14,325 bases of DNA from CAIMMJ01 sp037131955. GTDB taxonomy: Bacteria; Bacteroidota; Bacteroidia; UBA4408. The notes under the pieces are model-generated. The model searched no databases. It was not told the DNA's origin and saw only the letters and a program-made list of their open reading frames with translations. Within the stretch, counting starts at the first letter, position 1. Each line of letters begins with the position of its first letter. Shown here piece after piece: positions 1 through 6,926 of the stretch. A program made the position numbers and the translations under genes. Location: assembly GCA_037131955.1 (NCBI GenBank), contig JBAXQC010000070.1, positions 1 through 14,325 on the forward strand. The letters are read 5' to 3'.

Positions 1-17
1 TTGAAAAACGAATCAAG

Positions 18-206
18 TCCCCCTTGTGCGAATGGAATGGCGAAAGCGAAGGGGGTACGGGGGATGAACAGCAATCCTAAAATCCTAAAAATCTTTGTTC
101 AGACAATGGGTGAATTTGTAAGAAACGAAAGACTGAATTTACCGACTTGTTGGTTCATTGATTAGAACCACCAGGTCATTCAAATTTTACAAACATCCCC
201 CTTTGC
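18..206. repeat. Degenerate GC-rich palindromic repeat upstream of queE
   Basis: This stretch is much richer in C and G runs than its surroundings. TCCCCCTT occurs twice as a direct repeat (18-25 and 196-203). CCCCCTT (19-25) can pair with AAGGGGG (49-55), and GGGGGATG (59-66) with CATCCCCC (194-201). A separate 6-bp stem, TGGTTC (151-156) with GAACCA (165-170), lies inside. Frame 1 is open from base 1 to the TAG at 163-165 and would read SPPCANGMAKAKGVRGMN near its start. That style of peptide (SPP...KGVRGM) is what GC-rich interspersed repeats give when translated, so I treat it as repeat sequence and not as a gene tail. The element is inferred from internal symmetry alone; other copies would have to be found elsewhere in the genome. 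Confidence 0.45.
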
Positions 207-258
207 TGCTTAACATAATGGGAAAGAAAATTCTTGTATTCTTAAAAAGTCTATGTTT

Positions 259-289
259 TTTGACACTCCCCAAATTATCTTCATCTTTG
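259..289 (+). promoter_or_regulatory. Bacteroidetes-type promoter of queE
   Basis: TTTG at 259-262 and CATCTTTG at 282-289 are separated by 19 bases, matching the Bacteroidetes -33 TTTG / -7 TAnnTTTG arrangement with one mismatch (C for the first T). If the final G is about -4, transcription starts near 293, giving a leader of roughly 18 bases before the queE ATG. This is the best two-box promoter on the + strand of the window and probably drives queE and the overlapping OmpA-family gene. Confidence 0.6.
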
Positions 290-310
290 CATTCCGAAAC
301 TGCGGAATAA

Positions 311-970
311 ATGAAAACAGAAGCGAAATTAATTACAGATTTCTCTCTCTTTGAGGACGGAAAAAAATTACCATTGATGGAAGAATTTTACACCATTCAG
401 GGAGAAGGTGCAAACACAGGGCAAGCTGCCTATTTTATAAGAGTTGGAGGTTGCGATGTGGGCTGCCATTGGTGTGATGTAAAAGAAAGTTGGGATGCCA
501 CCGTTCACCCCTTAACAAAAGTAGATTTAATTGTAAAAAATGTTTTAAAATTTCCAGCAAAAGCTGTTGTTGTAACGGGTGGCGAACCTTCTATGTATCC
601 AATGGATTACATCACTTCTGAATTTAAAAAGAACAATATAAAAACATTTATAGAAACTTCTGGGGCTTACACCTTGAGTGGAAAATGGGACTGGATTTGC
701 CTTTCACCTAAAAAGAATATGCCACCTTTAAACTCAAATTTTTTATTGGCACACGAATTGAAAGTAATCGTACATAACTTAAATGATTTTGTATGGGCAG
801 AAAAAAATTATTCCAACATAATTGAATCAGGAAATACTACTTGTGAATTTTTCTTACAGCCCGAGTGGAGTAAAATGAATGAATTAATGCCTAAAATAAT
901 TGATTACGTAATGGAAAATCCCAAATGGAAAATTTCTTTGCAAACACATAAATTTATGCACATACCCTAA
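311..970 (+). CDS. queE: 7-carboxy-7-deazaguanine synthase QueE
   Basis: A radical SAM enzyme that converts 6-carboxytetrahydropterin to 7-carboxy-7-deazaguanine in the biosynthesis of preQ0, the precursor of queuosine in tRNA. It acts in the cytoplasm and binds a 4Fe-4S cluster. The cluster motif CX3CX2C is at C48, C52 and C55, preceded by the family signature FYTIQGEGANTG (26-37) used in binding substrate and Mg2+. TGGEP at 89-93 is the SAM-binding GGE motif, and the protein ends in the usual LQTHKFMHIP. The length of 219 aa is normal for the family. The start is the first ATG after a good promoter, and the stop shares one base with the next ATG (TAATG). No queC, queD or queF lies next to it, so the rest of the pathway must be elsewhere. 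Confidence 0.95.
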   Translation: MKTEAKLITDFSLFEDGKKLPLMEEFYTIQGEGANTGQAAYFIRVGGCDVGCHWCDVKESWDATVHPLTKVDLIVKNVLKFPAKAVVVTGGEPSMYPMDYITSEFKKNNIKTFIETSGAYTLSGKWDWICLSPKKNMPPLNSNFLLAHELKVIVHNLNDFVWAEKNYSNIIESGNTTCEFFLQPEWSKMNELMPKIIDYVMENPKWKISLQTHKFMHIP

Positions 971-2922
971 TGAAAAAAATATTTTTTATACTGCTAGTTT
1001 TTAGTTGTGCGGTTTCATTTTCTCAACCTCAGCAATATTCTTCTTCATCAAAAAAAGCGATTGGTGCTTTTGAAAAAGCAATGGATTTATTTAATCAACG
1101 CAAAGACGAACAAGCAGAGAGAGAGCTCAAAAAGTCTACAGAAATAGATCCCAATTTTATTGAAGCATGGTCGGTAATGGGAGATATATTTAGCGAGAAA
1201 AGACAAACACAAAAAGCAATTGAGGCTTACCAAAAGGCTGTAGAAATTAATCCTGCTTTTTTCCCAGCGAATTTTAATTCCCTAGCCGAAGAACAATTAA
1301 AACTTGGTATGTATGCCGATGCTGCAAAGAATTTAAAAACATTTTTAACCTATAAAACTACCAATCTTCAACTAATAGAAAGGGCCAAACAAAATTTAAA
1401 GAATGCATTATTTGCTGAAAAGGAAATTTTAAATCCAGTTCCATTTAATCCAATAAACTTAAGCAGTTCAGTAAATTCAAGGTTCGAAGAATATTTGCCA
1501 ACCATCACCGCCGATGAACAAACATTAATTGTAACCGTTAGAGCTCCTAAGGACACAAGCAGAGAAATGGCAGCCGACAATCAGCTCTACGAAGATTTTT
1601 ACGAGAGCAAATTTGAAAACGGAAACTGGAAAAAAAGAACCAATATTGGGCCACCCATCAACTCTTTTGGAAACGAAGGTGCACAAAGCATCTCGCCCGA
1701 TGGACAAATGTTATTTTTTACTTCGTGTGCCGAAGTTACCGGTGAATATGCCGATGGTAGAAAGGGCTTGGGAAGCTGTGATATATTTTATTCTATAAAA
1801 ATTGGAAACAAATGGAGCAAACCCCGTAACATTGGCGCTCCCATAAATTCTAGGTACTGGGATTCTCAGCCATGCATTTCGCCAGATGGAACAACTTTAT
1901 ATTTTGTGAGCAGTAGATCAGGAGGAAAAGGGAAAGAAGATATTTATTACAGTAAGTTAGGAAACGATGGCACTTGGGGAACTCCAGTAAACTTAGGCGA
2001 TTCTATAAACACAAGCGGCTCTGATATTTCACCTTTCATTCACCCCGATAACGAAACGTTTTATTTTTCATCAGACGGTCAAACCGGATTTGGGAAAAAA
2101 GATATTTTCTTTTGCAAGAGAAAAAGCGATGGCACTTTTTCTTCACCTAAAAATATTGGTTATCCAATAAATACGTGGGGTGAGGAAAGTGCAATTATTG
2201 TAAGTGCAAATGGTAAGCACGCTTACTATGATTCTGAGCGAAAGGAAGGTCTTGGGATGACAGATATTTATTCGTTTGATTTGTACGAAGCAGCCAGGCC
2301 CTTGGCAGTAACTTTTGTAAAAGGAAAAGTATATAATTCTGAAACTAAAAAAGAAGAAGAGGCAACAATTGAATTAATTGATCTGCAAACTCAAAAAATA
2401 ATCACTCAGGCTTTTTCTAACCCCGGAAATGGAGAATATTTGGTGTGCTTGCCAATAAATAAAAATTATGCTTTTAATGTTTCTAAAAATGGATATCTAT
2501 TTTATTCAGAAAACTTTTCCTTAAAAGGTGTATCTGGCAATGAATCGTTTAAAGTGGATATTCCTTTAAAACCGATAAAGGCTGGAGAAACTACAATTTT
2601 AAAAAATGTGTTTTTTAATACAGCCTCTTTTGAATTATTGCCAGATTCAAAAGTGGAACTAATGAAATTAGTAGATTTTATACAAAAGAATCCAAGCATA
2701 AGAATTGAAGTTTCGGGTCATACCGATAATGTGGGTGATAAACAAAAAAACTTGGAATTGTCTGAGGCACGTGCAAAATCGGTGATGCAGTTTTTAATTG
2801 AAAATAAAATTGATGCAACTCGATTAAGTTTTAAGGGCTTTGGCGATACTAAACCAATAGATACAAATGATACTGCAAAAGGCAAGGCCAATAACAGAAG
2901 AACAGAATTTAAAATTTTATAA
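970..2922 (+). CDS. PorE-like TPR / PD40-propeller / OmpA-family envelope protein
   Basis: An exported envelope protein of 650 aa. A signal peptide (about 1-18, FFILLVFSCAVSFS then Q) comes first, then TPR repeats (about 30-130). About five PD40/WD40-like propeller repeats follow (about 160-440), each with a variant of NIGxPINS...ISPDGxxLYF. A carboxypeptidase-regulatory-like beta-sandwich lies at about 445-535 and an OmpA C-terminal peptidoglycan-binding domain at about 543-650. D586 and R601 are the two residues that hold diaminopimelate in OmpA domains. This order of domains is that of PorE, a T9SS-associated envelope protein of Porphyromonas gingivalis, but Bacteroidetes genomes carry several paralogues with the same layout, so the T9SS role is inferred. 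PorE is a lipoprotein; here C13 is preceded by VFS, a poor lipobox, so signal peptidase I cleavage before Q19 looks as likely. It overlaps queE by one base and is probably co-transcribed and translationally coupled. Confidence 0.88.
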   Translation: MKKIFFILLVFSCAVSFSQPQQYSSSSKKAIGAFEKAMDLFNQRKDEQAERELKKSTEIDPNFIEAWSVMGDIFSEKRQTQKAIEAYQKAVEINPAFFPANFNSLAEEQLKLGMYADAAKNLKTFLTYKTTNLQLIERAKQNLKNALFAEKEILNPVPFNPINLSSSVNSRFEEYLPTITADEQTLIVTVRAPKDTSREMAADNQLYEDFYESKFENGNWKKRTNIGPPINSFGNEGAQSISPDGQMLFFTSCAEVTGEYADGRKGLGSCDIFYSIKIGNKWSKPRNIGAPINSRYWDSQPCISPDGTTLYFVSSRSGGKGKEDIYYSKLGNDGTWGTPVNLGDSINTSGSDISPFIHPDNETFYFSSDGQTGFGKKDIFFCKRKSDGTFSSPKNIGYPINTWGEESAIIVSANGKHAYYDSERKEGLGMTDIYSFDLYEAARPLAVTFVKGKVYNSETKKEEEATIELIDLQTQKIITQAFSNPGNGEYLVCLPINKNYAFNVSKNGYLFYSENFSLKGVSGNESFKVDIPLKPIKAGETTILKNVFFNTASFELLPDSKVELMKLVDFIQKNPSIRIEVSGHTDNVGDKQKNLELSEARAKSVMQFLIENKIDATRLSFKGFGDTKPIDTNDTAKGKANNRRTEFKIL

Positions 2923-2928
2923 ACTATA

Positions 2929-2946
2929 GAAACACTTTTGTGTTTC
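2929..2946 (+). other. Perfect hairpin between the OmpA-family gene and mqnE
   Basis: GAAACAC (2929-2935), loop TTTT, GTGTTTC (2940-2946): a perfect 7-bp stem lying between the stop at 2922 and the mqnE ATG at 2965. The stem grows by two more pairs (TA/TA) if one C is bulged. No clean T run follows (the next bases are CTAAAAAAG), so it is a poor intrinsic terminator. It could be an mRNA processing or stability element, or a weak attenuator in front of mqnE. Confidence 0.4.
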
Positions 2947-2964
2947 CTAAAAAAGATTTTACCA

Positions 2965-4119
2965 ATGACAACAGAATCTAACAATAGCCTTCTGCTAAAT
3001 GCAACACATGTTTCAAACGAATTAATATCAATTGCAAGCAAAGTTTTTAACGGTTATCGCATTTCGGTAGATGAAGGTATCACACTTTTTGAAAAAGGAG
3101 AGTTGAATTTTTTAGGAATACTTGCAAATTTTGTGAGAGAAAAGAAAAACGGAAACAATGTTTATTTTAATAGAAATTTTCACATTGAACCAACAAACAT
3201 TTGTGTGTTCGATTGTAAGTTTTGTAGCTACTCCAGATTATTAAAACAAAAAGAAGAAGGCTGGGAACTTACTATAGAACAAATGTTAGACATTGTTAGA
3301 AAATACGATGGAATACCTGTTACTGAAGTACATATTGTAGGCGGTGTTCATCCCAAAATGGGTTTGATGTATTTTGCAGAACTCATTAAAAAAGTAAAAG
3401 AAATTCGCCCCGAAATTCACGTAAAAGCTTTTACAGCTGTAGAGTTAGATTACATGTGCCGAAAGGCAAAAGTATCTTACAAAGAAGGCTTACAAATTTT
3501 AAAGGACCACGGCCAAGATAGTTTGCCTGGAGGAGGTGCCGAAATTTTTGATGAAGAACTGAGGGCACAGATTGCAGGAGACAAATGCACAAGTAAAGAA
3601 TGGTTAGAAATGCATGAAACAGCACACTCTTTAGGCATGCCTTCTAATGCCACCATGTTGTATGGGCACATAGAAAATTATGCTCATAGAATAGATCACA
3701 TGAATAGACTCAGAGAATTGCAAGACAAAACAAATGGCTTTAACACATTTATTCCGCTAAAATTTAGAAATCAGGGAAATCAAATGTCTAACGTGCCTGA
3801 GGTGTCCGTTATTGAAGATTTAAAGAATTATGCAGTAAGCAGAATTTTTATGGATAACTTTAATCACATAAAAGCCTATTGGCCAATGATAGGTAGAAGC
3901 ACAGCTCAGCTCTCTTTAAACTATGGAGTTGATGACATTGATGGTACAATTGACGATTCCACAAAAATATACAGCATGGCAGGTTCCGAAGAACAAAATC
4001 CTGCATTAACAACATCAGAATTGGTTGAATTAATAAAACAAGTTGCACGTAGACCAATCGAAAGAGATACTGTTTATAATGTAATTAAAGATTATTCGAA
4101 AGAGTCGGTTTTAAATTAA
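2965..4119 (+). CDS. mqnE: Aminofutalosine synthase MqnE (menaquinone, futalosine pathway)
   Basis: A cytoplasmic radical SAM enzyme that joins SAM to 3-[(1-carboxyvinyl)oxy]benzoate to give 6-amino-6-deoxyfutalosine, an early step of the futalosine route to menaquinone. The cluster motif CX3CX2C is at C80, C84 and C87 after HIEPTNI. VGGVHP, KAFTAVELDY (from K154), LPGGGAEIFD (187-196) and ATMLYGHIE are family signatures that favour MqnE over its relatives MqnC and CofH. I chose the ATG at 2965 (384 aa). An in-frame TTG at 2938 would add nine residues, but it lies at the edge of a hairpin loop and the added residues are not conserved-looking. No clear promoter separates it from the OmpA-family gene 42 bases upstream, so it may be read from the same transcript or from a weak promoter at the hairpin. 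No other mqn gene is in the window. Confidence 0.93.
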   Translation: MTTESNNSLLLNATHVSNELISIASKVFNGYRISVDEGITLFEKGELNFLGILANFVREKKNGNNVYFNRNFHIEPTNICVFDCKFCSYSRLLKQKEEGWELTIEQMLDIVRKYDGIPVTEVHIVGGVHPKMGLMYFAELIKKVKEIRPEIHVKAFTAVELDYMCRKAKVSYKEGLQILKDHGQDSLPGGGAEIFDEELRAQIAGDKCTSKEWLEMHETAHSLGMPSNATMLYGHIENYAHRIDHMNRLRELQDKTNGFNTFIPLKFRNQGNQMSNVPEVSVIEDLKNYAVSRIFMDNFNHIKAYWPMIGRSTAQLSLNYGVDDIDGTIDDSTKIYSMAGSEEQNPALTTSELVELIKQVARRPIERDTVYNVIKDYSKESVLN

Positions 4120-4194
4120 TACTTAGATGGTTTTATATTCTAAAGTTATTATGTTCTTTGGCTCTAATTTTTATACAGGAATTTTATAACGCAG

Positions 4195-4202
4195 TATATT
4201 TG
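4195..4202 (+). promoter_or_regulatory. -7 element TATATTTG of the DUF4256 gene
   Basis: TATATTTG is a perfect match to the Bacteroidetes -7 box TAnnTTTG, 19 bases upstream of the ATG at 4222. It predicts a start near 4206 and a leader of about 16 bases. No TTTG stands at the usual -33 distance, so only the -7 half is supported. Confidence 0.5.
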
Positions 4203-4221
4203 TTAGTAATTACCCAAAGCC

Positions 4222-4785
4222 ATGAAAAAAAAGTCTATTTTAACTGTCGAGCAAAGCAAAGAATTACTCTCTACATTAGAGCATCGCTTCAATAAAAATA
4301 AGCACAGGCACAAAACTATCTTATGGGATGATGTTCAAGTAAAATTGGAATCTAATCCAGAAAAACTTTGGTCGCTGTATCAAATGGAATTTACAGGAGG
4401 CGAACCTGATGTTGTTGGAGTGGATAAAAAAACAAAAGAATATATTTTTTTTGATTGTTCAGCCGAAACTCCCAAAGGAAGGCGAAGTCTTTGTTATGAT
4501 AAGCAAGGGTTAGATTCAAGAAAAGAATTTAAACCACAAAACAATGCAGTCGACATGGCAGCAGAAATGGGAGTAGAGCTATTAAACGAAGAGCAATACA
4601 GAGAATTACAAAAACTAGAAAATTTTGATACAAAAACATCGAGTTGGTTATTAACTCCACCTGAAATTAGAAAATTAGGGGGCGCTATTTTCGCCGATTT
4701 TAGATACGGAACTGTATTTGTTTATCACAATGGAGCTCAATCATATTATGGAGGAAGGGCCTTTAGATCGTGCCTTGCTGTATAA
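4222..4785 (+). CDS. DUF4256 family protein
   Basis: A 187-aa cytoplasmic protein with no signal peptide or membrane segment. It carries the landmarks of the DUF4256 family: MEFTGGEPDVVG (55-66), IFFDCSAETPKGRRSLCYD (75-93), an AAEMGVELLNEEQY stretch, and a C-terminal half ending in YGGRAFRS. The length is normal for the family. The biochemical function is not known. The conserved acidic and basic residues (E56, E61, D63, D78, E82, K85, R87, R88) are dense enough to suggest an enzyme or nucleic-acid-binding site, but this is inference. It has its own -7 element 102 bases downstream of mqnE and converges on the acetyltransferase gene, so it is probably transcribed alone. The start is the ATG right after the promoter. 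Confidence 0.85.
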   Translation: MKKKSILTVEQSKELLSTLEHRFNKNKHRHKTILWDDVQVKLESNPEKLWSLYQMEFTGGEPDVVGVDKKTKEYIFFDCSAETPKGRRSLCYDKQGLDSRKEFKPQNNAVDMAAEMGVELLNEEQYRELQKLENFDTKTSSWLLTPPEIRKLGGAIFADFRYGTVFVYHNGAQSYYGGRAFRSCLAV

Positions 4786-4816
4786 AAAATTTATTCTAGG
4801 TTTTCTGCTATCCAAA

Positions 4817-4838
4817 TTTCAAACTACTTAGTTTAAAA
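4817..4838. terminator. Weak inverted repeat between convergent genes
   Basis: TTTCAAACT (4817-4825) can pair with AGTTTAAAA (4830-4838) with one mismatch around the loop ACTT. The core AAACTACTTAGTTT (4821-4834) is a 6-bp palindrome. It sits in the 83-base gap between the 3' ends of the DUF4256 gene and the acetyltransferase gene. It is AT-rich and has only a short A/T flank, so a bidirectional terminator is only a possibility. Confidence 0.3.
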
Positions 4839-4868
4839 AGCAGTCATACTATATTAACAATATTAGAG

Positions 4869-5330
4869 CTACAATTTCTCACTAATCTCTAGCACCATTT
4901 TTATGTGCGGTATTCCATCCTCATCATACACTTCGCCGTGTTGTATAAATCCTAAAGAAAAATAAAAGTTCATTAAGTGAAATTGTGCACTGATTGATAT
5001 TCCAAAATTTTTCCAATCTATATTACAGCAATTAATAGATTCTTTCATCAAAGAATAGGCAAGTTTATTTCCTCTGAACCCTGGTTTAATTATTACTCTG
5101 CCAATAGAAGAACTCGTATATTTTATTCCTGGTGCAATTATTCTAGAATAGCCAATTAACTCTGAGTTTTTTATCATCATTAAATGAAAACAATTTAAAT
5201 CTACATCGTCCAAGTCGGCATAAATACAGTTTTGTTCAACAATAAAAACATCTTGCCTAAGCTTCAATATTTTATAAAGCTCTGTTGTAGATAATTCAGA
5301 AAAATGTTTGTAAGAAAAATTATAATCCAT
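4869..5330 (-). CDS. elaA: ElaA-type GNAT family N-acetyltransferase
   Basis: A 153-aa cytoplasmic acyltransferase of the GNAT superfamily, the same length as E. coli ElaA. The ElaA signature LKLRQDVFIVEQNC (22-35) is near the N-terminus, followed by a short acidic segment DLDDVD. Beta-strand 4 and the acetyl-CoA pyrophosphate loop are at RVIIKPGFRGNKLA (78-91); the loop deviates from the textbook Q/RxxGxG/A in the same way ElaA proteins do. FYFSLGF near 126-133 is the usual C-terminal GNAT segment. It presumably transfers an acetyl group from acetyl-CoA to an amine, but the substrate is not known for this family. It stands alone on the minus strand, converging with the DUF4256 gene and divergent from pgk. 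The symbol is by family resemblance. Confidence 0.85.
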   Translation of the reverse strand: MDYNFSYKHFSELSTTELYKILKLRQDVFIVEQNCIYADLDDVDLNCFHLMMIKNSELIGYSRIIAPGIKYTSSSIGRVIIKPGFRGNKLAYSLMKESINCCNIDWKNFGISISAQFHLMNFYFSLGFIQHGEVYDEDGIPHIKMVLEISEKL

Positions 5331-5437
5331 GTTTTAGTGCCAAATTAATACAAAAAACTTTAATGATTCTATTCGTTTTTTTAAATAAAATTTACCTTTT
5401 TTGTAGAACCAAAATAAAGACAAAAAATTTAATAATC

Positions 5438-6631
5438 ATGAAAACAATTTCAACGGTTTCTTTGAGTGGAAAAAAAGTTTTAGTAAGAGTAGATTTTAAT
5501 GTGCCTTTAGACGATAATTTTAATGTTTCGGATGACACTAGAATTAGAGCAGCAATACCTACAATAAAAAAAATACTAAACGACGGCGGAAGCGTTATTT
5601 TAATGTCGCATCTTGGAAGGCCAAAAGATGGACCAACTGATAAATACTCGCTCAAACATATTTTAAGTAAGCTGGAAGAACTATTAAACACAAAAGTTTT
5701 ATTTGCTAACGACTGCATTGGCGAAGAGGCAATCTCTAAATCAAAGTATTTAAAATTTGGTGAAGTGTTATTATTAGAAAATTTAAGATTTTACAAAGAG
5801 GAAGAAAAGGGAGAAGTTGAGTTTGCAAAAAAATTAGCTGCATTTGGAGATGTGTATGTGAACGATGCTTTTGGAACGGCTCATCGTGCCCACGCCTCCA
5901 CTGCAATAATTGCTCTGTTTTTTAAGGGATGCAGCTATTTTGGATATGTAATGGGTGCTGAGGTAGAAAGTGCAACAAAAGTTATGCAAAATGCTCAAAA
6001 GCCATTTGTTGCAATCATGGGTGGAGCAAAGGTGAGCGATAAAATTTTAATAATTGAAAATTTATTGGCAATTGCCAACTCAATAATAATAGGTGGTGGT
6101 ATGGCATTTACATTTTACAAAGCATTAGGAAAAAATATTGGTAGCTCTATATGCGAAGAAGATAAGTTGGATATAGCTCTAGAAGTTTTAGAAAAAGCAA
6201 AACAAAAAGGAGTAAAAATTATATTACCTGTAGATTTTGTGATGGCCGATAAATTTTCTAATGATGCCAATACAACACTTGCAACCTGTGATACCATGCA
6301 AGACGGTTGGATGGGACTTGATATTGGAAAAGAATCGGAAAAACTATTCAGTGCAGAAATAGAAAATGCAAAAACTATTTTGTGGAACGGCCCAATGGGT
6401 GTTTTTGAAATGGATAAATTTCAGAGTGGAACAAAAGCTATAGCCCAAGCCTGTGCATTGGCAACCCAGAGTGGAGCGTATAGTTTAATAGGTGGTGGCG
6501 ATTCTGTTGCTGCAATAAATAAATACCACTTGGCAGAAAAAGTAAGTTACGTTTCTACTGGTGGCGGTGCTTTGCTAGAGTTTATGGAGGGAAAAATATT
6601 GCCAGGAATTGCTGCAGTATTAGAAAATTAA
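5438..6631 (+). CDS. pgk: Phosphoglycerate kinase
   Basis: A 397-aa glycolytic enzyme that interconverts 1,3-bisphosphoglycerate + ADP and 3-phosphoglycerate + ATP in the cytoplasm. Seen in order: VRVDFNVPL (16-24) and SHLGRPK (57-63) with R61, part of the substrate-binding basic patch; LLLENLRF; NDAFGTAHRAHAS (142-154); MGGAKVSDK, with the nucleotide-site lysine; WNGPMGVFE (316-324); GGGDS (352-356), which positions the ATP phosphates; and STGGGALLEFMEGK at the C-terminus. The length is normal for bacteria. I chose the ATG at 5438 because MKTISTVSLSGKKVLVRVDFN aligns with the usual start. An in-frame ATG at 5363 would add 25 unlikely, AT-driven residues. The gene stands alone, divergent from elaA. 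A TTTG at 5400-5403 sits at a plausible promoter distance, but the flanking box is poor. Confidence 0.97.
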   Translation: MKTISTVSLSGKKVLVRVDFNVPLDDNFNVSDDTRIRAAIPTIKKILNDGGSVILMSHLGRPKDGPTDKYSLKHILSKLEELLNTKVLFANDCIGEEAISKSKYLKFGEVLLLENLRFYKEEEKGEVEFAKKLAAFGDVYVNDAFGTAHRAHASTAIIALFFKGCSYFGYVMGAEVESATKVMQNAQKPFVAIMGGAKVSDKILIIENLLAIANSIIIGGGMAFTFYKALGKNIGSSICEEDKLDIALEVLEKAKQKGVKIILPVDFVMADKFSNDANTTLATCDTMQDGWMGLDIGKESEKLFSAEIENAKTILWNGPMGVFEMDKFQSGTKAIAQACALATQSGAYSLIGGGDSVAAINKYHLAEKVSYVSTGGGALLEFMEGKILPGIAAVLEN

Positions 6632-6926
6632 TTGAGTTAAGATTTTTAAGCAAGAACTATCTGCTCAACTCTAATATTCTCCAAAACCCTTAAAAATAAA
6701 AGTTTATAGTGTTCTAATAGTTTTTTTCTGTTATAATTTAAGTAAAGCAAAATTAATTGGTATCTTCTTCGAGATTCAAACGTCTTTGTTTTATCTGATT
6801 ATTTTTGTGCAGCAAAATGCTCCTGCTTTTTTCTAAGCAGCTCTTTGAGAAGATGAGAAAAATTATCTGGGCTTGTTTAATTTACCGTTTAAAATCTCTA
6901 GCAATAGAAAGTAAGCAAGTTGAAAA
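6632..6926. other. Intergenic region between pgk and lnt 3' ends
   Basis: There are 295 bases between two convergent genes, long for this otherwise compact stretch. I see no convincing gene. The only open frames are short: one from about 6805 on the + strand runs antisense into the end of lnt and shows no domain or conserved-looking pattern. A 6-bp stem CTGCTT (6823-6828) / AAGCAG (6835-6840) with loop TTTTCT is present but lacks a T tail on either side. TATTTTTG at 6800-6807 matches the -7 box TAnnTTTG but has no -33 partner at the right distance. A T run at 6720-6727 follows no good stem. Confidence 0.5.

Noticed and set aside
1..165. Open frame from the left edge to a TAG at 163-165, as the end of an upstream gene
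   Set aside because: The translated peptide is typical of GC-rich repeat sequence, and the region is full of mirrored C and G runs. I list it as a repeat, though a gene tail cannot be fully excluded without upstream sequence.
2938..2964. TTG start that would lengthen MqnE by nine residues
   Set aside because: The codon lies at the edge of a hairpin loop, ATG at 2965 is close by, and the family does not need the extra residues.
5372..5403. Possible pgk promoter (TTCG, 20 bases, CTTTTTTG)
   Set aside because: Both boxes match poorly and lie in homopolymer T runs, so I do not list it as a feature.
5363..5437. ATG that would lengthen phosphoglycerate kinase by 25 residues
   Set aside because: The extra part is low-complexity and AT-driven and overlaps the likely promoter; the ATG at 5438 matches the usual N-terminus of the family.
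6823..6840. CTGCTT/AAGCAG stem as the terminator of pgk or lnt
   Set aside because: It has no T tail on either strand and lies about 190 bases from pgk and 87 bases from lnt; the stem is short enough to be chance.
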